The notes: a model not told the origin generated them from the letters alone. Counted from the stretch's first letter, positions 42,746 to 51,800 are shown. The stretch is 52,745 nucleotides of DNA from Alloalcanivorax venustensis ISO4 (GCF_015356855.1 NZ_ARXR01000021.1:1-52745), one strand, 5' to 3'. Translations and numbers: made by a program.

Positions 42746-43930
42746 TTATGCGTCCGGCAGGCCCAGCAGGCGTTTGGAAACAATCCCCAGCATCACCTCG
42801 GAGGTGCCGCCTTCGATGGAATTGCCCTTGGAACGGAGCCACTCGCGGGCGTACAGACCGCCCATGGTGCGCTCGCTTTCCCACTCCAGGCCTTCGGCGC
42901 CGAGGGCGTCCATCATCACTTCGTAGCGGCGCTTGTTGAGCTCGGTGCCGTAGTACTTAAGCACCGCGGACTGGGCGCCCACGCCCTGGCCGGCTTCCGC
43001 TTCTTCGCGGATCTTGCCCACCAGCGCCTGGAACGCCATCTGGTCGATTTCCAGCCGCGCGATGTCGGCGCGCAGCGCGCCGTCCGCCAGCTTGCCGTGC
43101 TCGGTGCCCACGTGCTCGGCGGCCAGCGGGCCCAGGGCGCGGCCCTTGAGGAAGCCCGGCGGTTCGCCGCCGATGTTGTTGCGCTCATGGGTGAGCAAGT
43201 ACTTGGCCACGTCCCAGCCACGGTTCAGTTCACCGACGATCTGGTCCTTGCCGACTTTGACGTCGTCGAAGAAGGTTTCGCAGAACGGCGACTCACCGGA
43301 GATCAGCTCGATCGGGCGGGTGCTGACGCCTTCGCTTTCCATATCGAATAGCGCGAAGGAGATGCCGTTATGCTTGCTGGCATTGGGGTCGGTGCGCACC
43401 AGACAGAAAATCCAGTCCGCTTTGTCCGCGTAGGAGGTCCAGATTTTCTGGCCGTTAACCAGGAAATGGTCGCCTTTGTCCTCGGCGCGGGTCTGCAGGC
43501 TGGCCAGGTCAGAGCCGGCGTTGGGCTCGGAGTAACCCTGGCACCAGCGGATCTCGCCCCGGCAGATCGGCGGCAGGTGCTGGCGCTTGAGTTCCTCGCT
43601 GCCGAATTTCAACAGCGCCGGGCCCAGCATCCAGAAACCAAAGTTGCTCACCGGCGTGCGCGCGTTGATGCGCTTCATTTCTTCGGCCAGCACTTCCGCC
43701 TCTTCCGGGCTCAGGCCGCCGCCGCCGTATTCCTTGGGCCACTGCGGCGCGGTCCAGCCCTTGTCGGCCATGCGCTCCATCCACACTTTCTGCGCGTCCG
43801 ACTGGAACTGCCATTTACGGCCGCCCCAGCAGTGGTCCGCCTGGCTCTTCAGGGGCTGGCGCATTTCCTCGGGGCAGTTCGCCTCCAGCCAGGCCCGGGT
43901 TTCCGCGCGGAACTGTTCGAGATCCGACAT
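42746..43930 (-). CDS. Acyl-CoA dehydrogenase with catalytic Glu, partner subunit
   Basis: A 394-residue acyl-CoA dehydrogenase and the first gene of the minus-strand operon. It has RWCQGYSEPNAGSDLASLQT for FAD contacts and the SIEGGTSEVMLGIV motif with the likely catalytic Glu near residue 373. The start is set by GGAGGAG just upstream of the ATG; the longer frame is low-complexity. It ends 13 nt before the smaller dehydrogenase, so the two are probably made together as one complex. It oxidises an acyl-CoA to the enoyl-CoA and passes electrons to ETF. Confidence 0.92.
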   Translation of the reverse strand: MSDLEQFRAETRAWLEANCPEEMRQPLKSQADHCWGGRKWQFQSDAQKVWMERMADKGWTAPQWPKEYGGGGLSPEEAEVLAEEMKRINARTPVSNFGFWMLGPALLKFGSEELKRQHLPPICRGEIRWCQGYSEPNAGSDLASLQTRAEDKGDHFLVNGQKIWTSYADKADWIFCLVRTDPNASKHNGISFALFDMESEGVSTRPIELISGESPFCETFFDDVKVGKDQIVGELNRGWDVAKYLLTHERNNIGGEPPGFLKGRALGPLAAEHVGTEHGKLADGALRADIARLEIDQMAFQALVGKIREEAEAGQGVGAQSAVLKYYGTELNKRRYEVMMDALGAEGLEWESERTMGGLYAREWLRSKGNSIEGGTSEVMLGIVSKRLLGLPDA

Positions 43931-43999
43931 CGCTCTCCTCCTCGAGCGCCTCCCTCGGCGGCCGACCGCCGGGGGCGGCGGGGCGCTTGGGAAGCTGTT

Positions 44000-44016
44000 A
44001 TGAAATTGCTTTTCAT
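44000..44016. promoter_or_regulatory. Operator-like palindrome ATGAAA-N5-TTTCAT
   Basis: A perfect 6-bp inverted repeat in the spacer between the divergent dehydrogenase operon (start 43930) and the TetR gene (start 44193). Position and symmetry fit a TetR-family site. A related TTTCAT-like string is found near the TetR ATG. Binding is inferred. Confidence 0.45.
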
Positions 44017-44192
44017 TTATTTGAGTGTGACCGAAGTATGTTGGCCCGGCTGCGGGGCGTCCAGGGTCAAAAACGGCATGGTTAGCGGCAGTTGTGTCAT
44101 CAGTGACCGGCGCGGCGGTGAAAAGGGTCAATGGTCTACTGTGAAATAAATGGCACTATTGTGCTTTCGGGAAAATTCGTCAGGATAATTTC

Positions 44193-44840
44193 ATGTCTGT
44201 TTCCGCGGCACCGACCATGGTCCCCCTTTCCGCCGACCTGGAGCACAGCCCCAGGGACACCATCCTGGACGCCTCGGCGCGCTGCTTTATGGAGCACGGC
44301 TTCAAGGCCACCAGCATCGACGACATCGCCCGCCGGCTGGGTGCCACCAAGGGCATGGTCTATCACTACTTCGATTCCAAGTCGGACCTGTTCTTCGAGA
44401 TCCACCAGCGCGCCATGGACGCCCTCGTGCAGGCGGTGGACCCGGAAGTGCGGCGCCGCGCGCCGGCCCTGGAACGGCTGCACGGCATGGCCCACCGTCA
44501 CGTGGAAACTCTGATCGAGACCCAGCACTACCAGCGCGCCGTGGTGGAGGGCGTGCAGATGCACCTGCGGGTGAGCACCACCGAAGCCCAGCGCCAGCGG
44601 CTGATGCAGCTGCAGGACCGGCGCCGCCGCTACGAGCAGGTGTTTTTGAAGGTGCTCAACCAAGGCATCAACGAGGGCGATCTCGACGCCACCGAACCGC
44701 GCATCGCCATCAAGCCGGTGCTCGGCGCGCTCAACTCGGTGATCAACTGGTACCACCCCCGCTACGACGACGCCCCCGGCAGCCGCGAACGGCTGGTCGA
44801 CGGCGTCGTCACCGTCGCCCTTCGCGGGCTGGTCGCCTGA
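44193..44840 (+). CDS. TetR family transcriptional regulator
   Basis: A 215-residue TetR-type repressor. The helix-turn-helix is at residues 20-66: ILDASARCFMEHGFKATS, IDDIARRLGATKGMVYHYF and then SKSDLFFEIHQRAMD. The C-terminal ligand domain has no cysteine or other special features. It is divergent from the beta-oxidation operon and tail-to-tail with the isomerase gene 6 nt later. It most likely represses the operon and is released by an acyl-CoA intermediate, by analogy with KstR2-like and other fatty-acid TetR regulators. Confidence 0.9.
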   Translation: MSVSAAPTMVPLSADLEHSPRDTILDASARCFMEHGFKATSIDDIARRLGATKGMVYHYFDSKSDLFFEIHQRAMDALVQAVDPEVRRRAPALERLHGMAHRHVETLIETQHYQRAVVEGVQMHLRVSTTEAQRQRLMQLQDRRRRYEQVFLKVLNQGINEGDLDATEPRIAIKPVLGALNSVINWYHPRYDDAPGSRERLVDGVVTVALRGLVA

Positions 44841-44846
44841 CCGCCG

Positions 44847-45620
44847 CTATTTTTTATTGAGAAACTTGTCGAAGATGGCGCGGGTTTCGTCGCTGAACAT
44901 GCGCTCGGCGAACAGCACCGACTCCTTCTTGATCTGCTCGCGAATGGCGTCGGCGCCGTGGCGGGTCAGCTGCTTGGTGTACTGCAGCGCCTGCGGCGGC
45001 TTGGCGGCCAGTTTCGCCCCCAGCTCCAGCGCCTTGTCGCGCAGCTCGTCGTCGCCGCACCGGTAGGCCACCAGACCCATGCGTTCCGCCTCGTCGGCGG
45101 TCAGGGTGTCGCCGGCGAGCAGCAAGCGGTTGGCGTTCTGGCGCCCCAGCAGGGCGGGCAGAATCAGGCTGGAGCCGGCTTCCGGCACCAGGCCCAGGTT
45201 GATGAAGGCGGTGTAGAAACGGGCGCTGTCCGCGGCGATCACCAGATCGCAGTGCAGCAGCAGGGTGGTGCCGATGCCGGTGGCGTTGCCGTGCACCGCC
45301 GCGATCACCGGCTTGTCCAGCTCGATCAGCCGGTGCACCAGATCCATCGCCGGGCTCTGCTTGCCGTCCTTGCGCGACTCCGGATCCGCGTTCAGGAAGT
45401 CGCCGATGTCGTTGCCGGCGGTGAAGGCGCGGCCCTCGGCGTCTAGCAGCAGGGCGGTGAGGTCGTCCCGGTCCCGGTAGTGGTCCACGGCGCGGCTGAT
45501 ATCCCGGTACATCTCGCCGCTCAGGGCGTTGAGCTTGTCGGCCCGGTCCAGGGTCACTTCCAGTAATTTGCCGTGCTCGGTAACGCGGACATAGCCGCTT
45601 TGCAGTGCCAGGGCGTTCAT
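44847..45620 (-). CDS. Enoyl-CoA isomerase-type crotonase
   Basis: A 257-residue crotonase-fold protein. The oxyanion segments are GRAFTAGNDIGDFL and HGNATGIGTTLLLHCDL. At the active site the sequence reads FINLGLVPEAGSS. This resembles delta3,delta2-enoyl-CoA isomerases, with Glu in the PE position and no Glu at the hydratase first-Glu position, so isomerisation is more likely than hydration. GGGAGAAG precedes the ATG. It stands alone on the minus strand, divergent from the phosphatase gene. Confidence 0.82.
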   Translation of the reverse strand: MNALALQSGYVRVTEHGKLLEVTLDRADKLNALSGEMYRDISRAVDHYRDRDDLTALLLDAEGRAFTAGNDIGDFLNADPESRKDGKQSPAMDLVHRLIELDKPVIAAVHGNATGIGTTLLLHCDLVIAADSARFYTAFINLGLVPEAGSSLILPALLGRQNANRLLLAGDTLTADEAERMGLVAYRCGDDELRDKALELGAKLAAKPPQALQYTKQLTRHGADAIREQIKKESVLFAERMFSDETRAIFDKFLNKK

Positions 45621-45802
45621 GGTCTTCTCCCGTCTCTCGCCAAATAGCCAGTCAAAATATCGGAATTCTGTTTCGCAAAGCAAGCGCCACGGCGACCGCT
45701 GATCTATGCACCGCATTTATTCGGCAGGATTCAAAATATCAATTTCACTAACTAAGCGGGCTGTTCTAGGCTGTCTTCATTGCAACTCACACAGGCGACA
45801 CC

Positions 45803-46480
45803 ATGGCCCAGTTCCACCTTATCCGTCACGGCCAGGCGTCCTTCGGCGCCGCCAACTACGACAAGCTCTCCCAGCTGGGACACCAGCAGGCACGCTGGCT
45901 TGGCGAGTATTACCGTGCCCGTGGCGAGACCTTCGACGCGCTGGTCACCGGCGACCTGGTGCGCCACGTGGAAACCGGCGAGGGCATCCAGGAAGGGCTC
46001 GGCAGCAGTCTGGCCGCCGACCTGCAGCCCGGGCTCAACGAATTCGATTTCCACTCCATTGTCGACGCCTACCTGAGCGCCCACCCCGAGGAAGTGCCGC
46101 CGGAGGGCGCCTCCATGGCCGCCTTCTACCGGGTGCTGAAAAAAGCCATGCAGCGCTGGCAGGCCGGCCGTCTGGAGGGCAACCTGCCGGAAAGCTGGCA
46201 GGGTTTCTGCGACCGGGTGGCCGGCGCCATGGCGCACATCCAGGAACAGTACGCCGACCGCGACCGGGTGCTGGTGGTCAGCTCCGGCGGCGCCATCGCC
46301 ATGTGGATGCGGCACATGCTCAACACCGCCGACGACACCGTGGTGGAGCTCAACCTGCAGATTCGCAACACCGGGGTAACCCAGGGTTTCTTCAACAAGA
46401 ACGTGTATCGCCTTTCCATTTTTAACCAGGTTCCGCATTTGGACCGGGAAGATCGCGGCGACGCCATTACTTATAGCTAG
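45803..46480 (+). CDS. Histidine phosphatase family protein
   Basis: A 225-residue protein of the phosphoglycerate-mutase-like superfamily. The catalytic His is in LIRHGQASFGAANYD near residue 8. LVTGDLVRHVET gives the second Arg, and VLVVSSGGAIAMWM stands where the second His usually occurs (VVSHG), with Ser-Gly-Gly instead. That substitution may reduce or change activity. It opens the plus-strand cluster 55 nt before the ACAD10/11-like dehydrogenase. A role in removing phosphate within that pathway is possible but unproven. Confidence 0.82.
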   Translation: MAQFHLIRHGQASFGAANYDKLSQLGHQQARWLGEYYRARGETFDALVTGDLVRHVETGEGIQEGLGSSLAADLQPGLNEFDFHSIVDAYLSAHPEEVPPEGASMAAFYRVLKKAMQRWQAGRLEGNLPESWQGFCDRVAGAMAHIQEQYADRDRVLVVSSGGAIAMWMRHMLNTADDTVVELNLQIRNTGVTQGFFNKNVYRLSIFNQVPHLDREDRGDAITYS

Positions 46481-46534
46481 AACGGATCAAAGAGGCCGGG
46501 TCATAACGGCCGCCTTATTCAAGAGGAGAGCAAC

Positions 46535-47743
46535 ATGGATTTCGAACATTCAGAAAAGACCCAGGACCTGATCAACCAGGTACGCACCTTCATCGATAAC
46601 GAAGTGGTGCCCGCCGAGCACACCTACCACGAGCAGCTCGAGCAGAACCCCTGGAAGACGCCGCCGATCCTGGACGAGCTCAAAGCCAAGGCGAAAGCCA
46701 AGGGCCTGTGGAACCTGTTCCTGCCCAAGGAGCACGGCGAGCTGAGCCCGGGCCTGACCAACCTGGAATACGCCTCGCTGGCGGAACAGATGGGCCGCCA
46801 CCACATCGCCTCCGAGTGCTTCAACTGCTCCGCGCCGGACACCGGCAACATGGAAGTGCTCGCCAAGTACGGCAACGAAGCCCAGAAGAAGCAATGGCTC
46901 GAGCCGCTGATGGAAGGCAAGATCCGCTCCGCGTTCGCGATGACCGAGCCGGAAGTGGCGTCCTCCGACGCCACCAACATCGAAACCTCCATCACCCGTG
47001 ACGGCGACGATTACGTCATCAACGGCCGCAAGTTCTACATCAGCGGCGCGATGCGCGAATCCTGCGAAATCATGATCGTGATGGGCAAGACCGACCCGGA
47101 CAACCCCAACCGCCACCAGCAGCAGTCGCAGATTCTGGTGCCGATGAACACCCCGGGTGTTAACGTCAAACGTCCGATGATGGTGCTCGGCTCCGTGGAC
47201 GCGCCGGAAGGCCACGCCGAAGTGATCTTCGAAAACGTGCGCGTGCCCAAGGAAAACATCATCCTCGGCGAGGGCCGCGGCTTTGAAATCGCCCAGGGTC
47301 GCCTCGGCCCCGGCCGCATTCACCACTGCATGCGTCTGATCGGCGCCGCCCAGCGCGCCCTCGAGCTGATGTGCAAGCGCGCCAACGAGCGCGTGGTGTT
47401 CGGCCAGCCGATGATCAAGCACGGCTCCTGCCGCGAAGACATCGCCAAGAGCGCCTGTGAAATCGAGCAGGCCCGGCTGATGACCCTGAAAGCGGCCGAC
47501 ACCATGGACCGCTACGGCAACAAGGAAGCCAAGGAACTGATTGCCATGATCAAGATCGTGGCGCCCAATATGGCGCTCAACGTGGTCGACCGCGCCATGC
47601 AGATCCACGGCGCCGTGGGCCTCAGCCAGGACACCCCGTTGGCCGGCTTCTTCGCCTACGCCCGCACCCTGCGCCTGGCGGACGGGCCGGATCAGGTGCA
47701 TATGATGCAGCTGGGTCGTAACCTGGCCAAGAAATACGAATAA
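46535..47743 (+). CDS. ACAD10/11-type acyl-CoA dehydrogenase
   Basis: A 402-residue acyl-CoA dehydrogenase. [17 protein letters not shown]-like sequence marks the FAD region, [10 protein letters not shown] and [18 protein letters not shown] follow, and the end reads [16 protein letters not shown], as in the ACAD10/ACAD11 branch, instead of the YEGT catalytic end. In that branch the enzyme acts with a kinase that phosphorylates a 4-hydroxyacyl-CoA; the dehydrogenase fold then removes phosphate to give an enoyl-CoA. The APH-fold kinase is the next gene. AGAGGAGAG precedes the ATG. Confidence 0.9.
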   Translation: MDFEHSEKTQDLINQVRTFIDNEVVPAEHTYHEQLEQNPWKTPPILDELKAKAKAKGLWNLFLPKEHGELSPGLTNLEYASLAEQMGRHHIASECFNCSAPDTGNMEVLAKYGNEAQKKQWLEPLMEGKIRSAFAMTEPEVASSDATNIETSITRDGDDYVINGRKFYISGAMRESCEIMIVMGKTDPDNPNRHQQQSQILVPMNTPGVNVKRPMMVLGSVDAPEGHAEVIFENVRVPKENIILGEGRGFEIAQGRLGPGRIHHCMRLIGAAQRALELMCKRANERVVFGQPMIKHGSCREDIAKSACEIEQARLMTLKAADTMDRYGNKEAKELIAMIKIVAPNMALNVVDRAMQIHGAVGLSQDTPLAGFFAYARTLRLADGPDQVHMMQLGRNLAKKYE

Positions 47744-47746
47744 GAG

Positions 47747-47845
47747 CTTCAAGCTACAAGCTTCAAGCGACAAGCAGCCCCGGCTACTCGCTGCAGGCCA
47801 CAAACCGGAATACCCGGCTTGTGGCTTGTGGCTTGTAGCTTTTAG
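47747..47845. repeat. Heptanucleotide inverted-repeat element 2 (CAAG type)
   Basis: The left arm is CTTCAAG, CTACAAG, CTTCAAG, CGACAAG (47747-47774). The right arm is CTTGTGG, CTTGTGG, CTTGTAG, CTTTTAG (47818-47845). The 43-nt centre has no obvious repeat. It begins 3 nt after the dehydrogenase stop and ends just before the AAAGGAGG ribosome site of the kinase gene. Confidence 0.8.
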
Positions 47846-47865
47846 CTATTTTAAAGGAGGTAGAC

Positions 47866-48897
47866 ATGTCCCAGGTGGATACCCTGGATACCGAGCGCCT
47901 CGCGGCCTATCTGGAAGCGAACGTCGCCGGCTTCAAAGGCCCGATCACCGCCGATAAATTCGAAGGCGGTCAGTCCAACCCCACCTTCCACATCAAGGCC
48001 GCCTCCGGCGAGTACGTGCTGCGCCGTCAGCCGCCGGGCAAGCTGCTCAAGTCCGCCCACGCCGTGGACCGGGAATTCCGGGTCATGAATGCCCTCCAGA
48101 ACACCGACGTGCCGGTGCCGCGCATGTACCACCTGTGCGAGGACCGCGACGTGGTCGGCTCCATGTTCTACATCATGGAATTTTGCCAGGGCCGGATCTT
48201 CTGGGACGCGGCGATTCCGGAAGTGGACAACGCCCAGCGCACCGCCATGTACGATGAGATGAACCGGGTGCTGGCGGCGCTGCACGGCGTGGACGTGGAC
48301 GCGGTGGGCCTCGCCGATTACGGCAAGCCGGGTAACTACTTCGAGCGTCAGATGGGCCGCTGGTCCAAGCAGTACCGCGCCTCCGAGATCAACCACATCC
48401 AGGCCATGGAAGATCTGATGGCGTGGCTGGAGAACAACCAGCCCGCCGACGACGGCCAGGTGTCCCTGGTGCACGGCGACTACCGCCTCGACAACATGAT
48501 GTGGCACCCCACCGAACCCCGCGTGATCGCGGTGCTCGACTGGGAGCTGTCCACCCTCGGCCACCCGCTCGCGGATCTCGCCTATCAGTGCATGCAGCTG
48601 CGCATGCCCCAGGAGGGCGGCAACCTGTCCGGCCTGCAGGGCAAGGACCGCAAATCACTGGGCATTCCCACCGAGCAGGAATACGTCCAAGCCTATTGCG
48701 AACGCCGTGGCATCGATCATATCGACCACTGGGAATTCTATCTGGCGTTCAGTTTTTTCCGCCTGGCGGCCATCGCCCAGGGTGTCGCCAAGCGCGCCCA
48801 GGACGGCAACGCCTCCAGCAAAAAAGCCGCCGCCGTGGGCCAGGTGGTGGAACCGCTGGCGCAAATGGCCATGCAGATCGTCCGCGAAGGCGCTTAG
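47866..48897 (+). CDS. APH-fold phosphotransferase (ACAD10/11 kinase-domain type)
   Basis: A 343-residue aminoglycoside-phosphotransferase-fold kinase. The catalytic loop is HGDYRLDN (203-210) and the Mg-binding Asp225 is in AVLDWELSTLGHPLADL, both standard for the kinase domain of ACAD10/ACAD11 and for LvaA of Pseudomonas putida. The N-lobe has YVLRRQPPG with Arg where Lys is frequent. The predicted reaction is ATP-dependent phosphorylation of the 4-hydroxyl of a hydroxyacyl-CoA. A small LvaB-like partner gene is not seen nearby. AAAGGAGG precedes the ATG. Confidence 0.88.
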   Translation: MSQVDTLDTERLAAYLEANVAGFKGPITADKFEGGQSNPTFHIKAASGEYVLRRQPPGKLLKSAHAVDREFRVMNALQNTDVPVPRMYHLCEDRDVVGSMFYIMEFCQGRIFWDAAIPEVDNAQRTAMYDEMNRVLAALHGVDVDAVGLADYGKPGNYFERQMGRWSKQYRASEINHIQAMEDLMAWLENNQPADDGQVSLVHGDYRLDNMMWHPTEPRVIAVLDWELSTLGHPLADLAYQCMQLRMPQEGGNLSGLQGKDRKSLGIPTEQEYVQAYCERRGIDHIDHWEFYLAFSFFRLAAIAQGVAKRAQDGNASSKKAAAVGQVVEPLAQMAMQIVREGA

Positions 48898-48922
48898 AAA
48901 CACTTATTTTGGGAGAGTTTTT

Positions 48923-49687
<765 letters not shown>

Positions 49688-49704
49688 ACCGCCTGGAGGT
49701 TGTT

Positions 49705-50487
49705 ATGGATCCGATGCTGGATTTCACCGGCAAGGTGGCCCTGATCACCGGCGCCGCCAGCGGCTTCGGCAAGCTGCTCGCCGCCGAGCTCGGCAAACGC
49801 GGTGCGCGGCTGGTGCTGGGCGACATCAACATGGACGCCCTGGATAAGCTGGTCGCCGACCTGGAAGGGCAGGGCGTCACCGCCCTGGCGCGCCGCTGCG
49901 ACGTCTCCTCCGAGGCGGACTGCAAAGCCATGGTGGACACCGCCGTGGAACAGTTCGGCCGTCTCGACATGGCGGTGAACAACGCCGGCATCGCCCACGG
50001 CTTCATTCCCATCCACGAGCTCACCGGCGAGCTGCTGGACCAGCAGATGAACGTCAACGTCAAAGGCGTGATGTTCGGCATGAAGCACCAGATCCCGGCC
50101 ATGAAAGCCAGCGGTGGCGGTGCCATCGTCAACACCAGCTCCATGGCCGGCATCGGCGGCGGGCCCAAGATCGGCGCCTACGCCGCCTCCAAGCACGCGG
50201 TGATCGGGCTCACCCGCACCGCCGCCGTGGAAAGCGGCCGCAAAAACATCCGCGTCAACGCCATCTGCCCGTACTACACCCGCACGCCCATGCTGGAAGG
50301 CGGTGAAGGGCTGGCCAGCGGCGGCGAAGCCGAGCAGACCCTGGCGATGATGGCCGCCGGCAGCCCGATGAAACGCATCGGCGAACCGGAAGAGATCGTC
50401 GCCGTTATGCTGATGCTGCTGTCGCCCGCGAACACCTACATGAACGGCCAGGCGGTCGCCGTCGACGGCGGCGTCTCCGCGTTTTGA
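49705..50487 (+). CDS. Short-chain dehydrogenase/reductase (second of three)
   Basis: A 260-residue classical SDR. The cofactor site is ITGAASGFGKLLAAEL with an Asp in LGDINMDAL, which favours NAD over NADP. NNAGIAHGF, NTSSMAGIGGG and YAASK are the structural and catalytic motifs, and it ends AVDGGVSAF. GGAGGT lies ahead of the ATG, 17 nt after the preceding SDR. The substrate is unknown. Confidence 0.9.
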   Translation: MDPMLDFTGKVALITGAASGFGKLLAAELGKRGARLVLGDINMDALDKLVADLEGQGVTALARRCDVSSEADCKAMVDTAVEQFGRLDMAVNNAGIAHGFIPIHELTGELLDQQMNVNVKGVMFGMKHQIPAMKASGGGAIVNTSSMAGIGGGPKIGAYAASKHAVIGLTRTAAVESGRKNIRVNAICPYYTRTPMLEGGEGLASGGEAEQTLAMMAAGSPMKRIGEPEEIVAVMLMLLSPANTYMNGQAVAVDGGVSAF

Positions 50488-50491
50488 GCGG

Positions 50492-50519
50492 CTACAAGCT
50501 TCAAGCCGCAAGCGGCAGG
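50492..50519 (+). repeat. Heptanucleotide half-element (CAAG type)
   Basis: CTACAAG, CTTCAAG, CCGCAAG and CGGCAGG follow in strict 7-nt register, 4 nt after the SDR stop. No complementary CTTG arm is found downstream before the next element, so this looks like an eroded or half copy. Confidence 0.65.
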
Positions 50520-50557
50520 CAGGCCGTGCTGGCGGAAAGGCCGTGCCATGAGCCGCG

Positions 50558-50722
50558 ATACAGGATGCAGGATGCAGGATGCAGCGCGGAGCAAGACAAG
50601 GGGGCGCGGACAGGTTATCGCTCCGCGTTTATTGCATATTGGCAGACACAGATATGCTAATACGCAAGCCTCTCCGCCCGCTCCAGATCCTGCCCCTGTA
50701 TCCTGAATCCTGCATCCTGTAT
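50558..50722. repeat. Heptanucleotide inverted-repeat element 3 (CAGG type)
   Basis: The left arm is ATACAGG, ATGCAGG, ATGCAGG, ATGCAGC (50558-50585). The right arm is CCTGTAT, CCTGAAT, CCTGCAT, CCTGTAT (50695-50722). The arms are complementary and the 109-nt centre contains a GCATAT/ATATGC inverted pair (50634-50657) in an A+T-rich stretch that could hold the promoter of the third SDR. The architecture equals that of the CAAG elements but the 7-mer is different. Confidence 0.8.
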
Positions 50723-50782
50723 CGGGCGGCGAAAGCCGCCCTCGGCCCTTCCGCGGTCAAATGACTTTTAAGGAGAACAACC

Positions 50783-51583
50783 ATGAGTAATCGTTTGGCA
50801 GATAAGATAACCGTGATTACCGGCGCCACCAGCGGCATCGGCGAAGCCACCGCCCGGCGCTTCATCGAAGAGGGCGCCACCGTGGTGCTGGCGGGCCGCT
50901 CCGAAGAGAAGGGCGAAGCCCTGGCCAAGGAGCTCGGCGAGCGCGCCGTGTTCAAGCGCACCGACATCATGAGCGAAGACGACATCGCCGCCCTGGTGGA
51001 TTTCACCGTGGAAAAATTCGGCCGCCTGGACTGTCTGTTCAATAACGCCGGCGCAGGCGATCGCACCACCGTGGACAGCTTCGACGAAGACGAATTCGCG
51101 CGCATCATGCGCCTGCTGGTGGGCGCCCCGGCGTTCGGCATCAAGCACGCCGCCCGCGTCATGAAGGACAGCGGCGGCGGCAGCATCATCAACAACGCCA
51201 GCATCGCCGGCCACCGCCTCAACCAGGGCGGCTACCTGTACTCCGGCGCCAAGGCCGCCGTCGCCCACATGACCCGCCTGGCCGGCGCCGACCTGGGCCA
51301 GCACAACATCCGCGTCAACGCCATCTCCCCCGGCGCCGTCGCCACGCCGATCTTCTGGGGCGGCTCCCAGCGCGCCCAGACGCTCAGCGACGAAGAAAAC
51401 CAGCGCAAGATGGAAAAGCTGGAAGCCAATCTCGCCAAAGCCACGCCGCTGCCCCGCGCCGGCCTGGCCGACGACATCGCCTTCGCCGCCGTCTTCCTGG
51501 CCAGCGACGAAGGCAGCTTCATCAACAGCCACGACCTGGTCGTCGACGGCGGCCGCATCGCCATGTTCAACGAGAAGAGTTGA
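50783..51583 (+). CDS. Short-chain dehydrogenase/reductase (third of three)
   Basis: A 266-residue classical SDR. The cofactor site is ITGATSGIGEATARRF with Arg in AGRSEEKGE, which may allow NADP. NNAGAGDRT, NNASIAGHRLNQGG and YSGAK are the structural and catalytic motifs, and it ends VVDGGRIAMF. AAGGAG precedes the ATG. It is separated from the first two SDRs by a repeat block, so it may be transcribed on its own. Confidence 0.9.
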   Translation: MSNRLADKITVITGATSGIGEATARRFIEEGATVVLAGRSEEKGEALAKELGERAVFKRTDIMSEDDIAALVDFTVEKFGRLDCLFNNAGAGDRTTVDSFDEDEFARIMRLLVGAPAFGIKHAARVMKDSGGGSIINNASIAGHRLNQGGYLYSGAKAAVAHMTRLAGADLGQHNIRVNAISPGAVATPIFWGGSQRAQTLSDEENQRKMEKLEANLAKATPLPRAGLADDIAFAAVFLASDEGSFINSHDLVVDGGRIAMFNEKS

Positions 51584-51596
51584 GAAGCGACCCCGC

Positions 51597-51770
51597 TGTG
51601 GGAGGGGCTGTGGGAGCGAGCCTTGTGGGAGCGGGCCCAGCCCGCGAAAGGCAAGCGCAGCTTGCCGGCAGGATCCCAGAGAGGCCTGACAAAAGCACCA
51701 ACAACGTCTCTGGCATCCTGCCGGGTGGCTAAAGCCACCCTTTCGCGGGCAAGGCCCGCTCGCACAAGGT
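51597..51770. repeat. REP-like pair in inverted orientation
   Basis: A plus-oriented unit (51597-51688, with TGTGGGAG repeated three times, then GCGGGCCCAGCCCGC and CAGGATCCCAGAGAGG) faces a minus-oriented unit (51705-51770). Together they form a BIME-like inverted pair between two same-strand genes. The remainder of the 217-bp spacer shows nothing else. Confidence 0.72.
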
Positions 51771-51800
51771 GGCTGCCGCTGACAATCACGAGGAACCGTC

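Noticed and set aside
43931-44131. Long N-terminal extension of the large dehydrogenase subunit
   Set aside because: The extension is Pro/Arg-rich and lacks homology; GGAGGAG directly before the ATG at 43930 sets the start.
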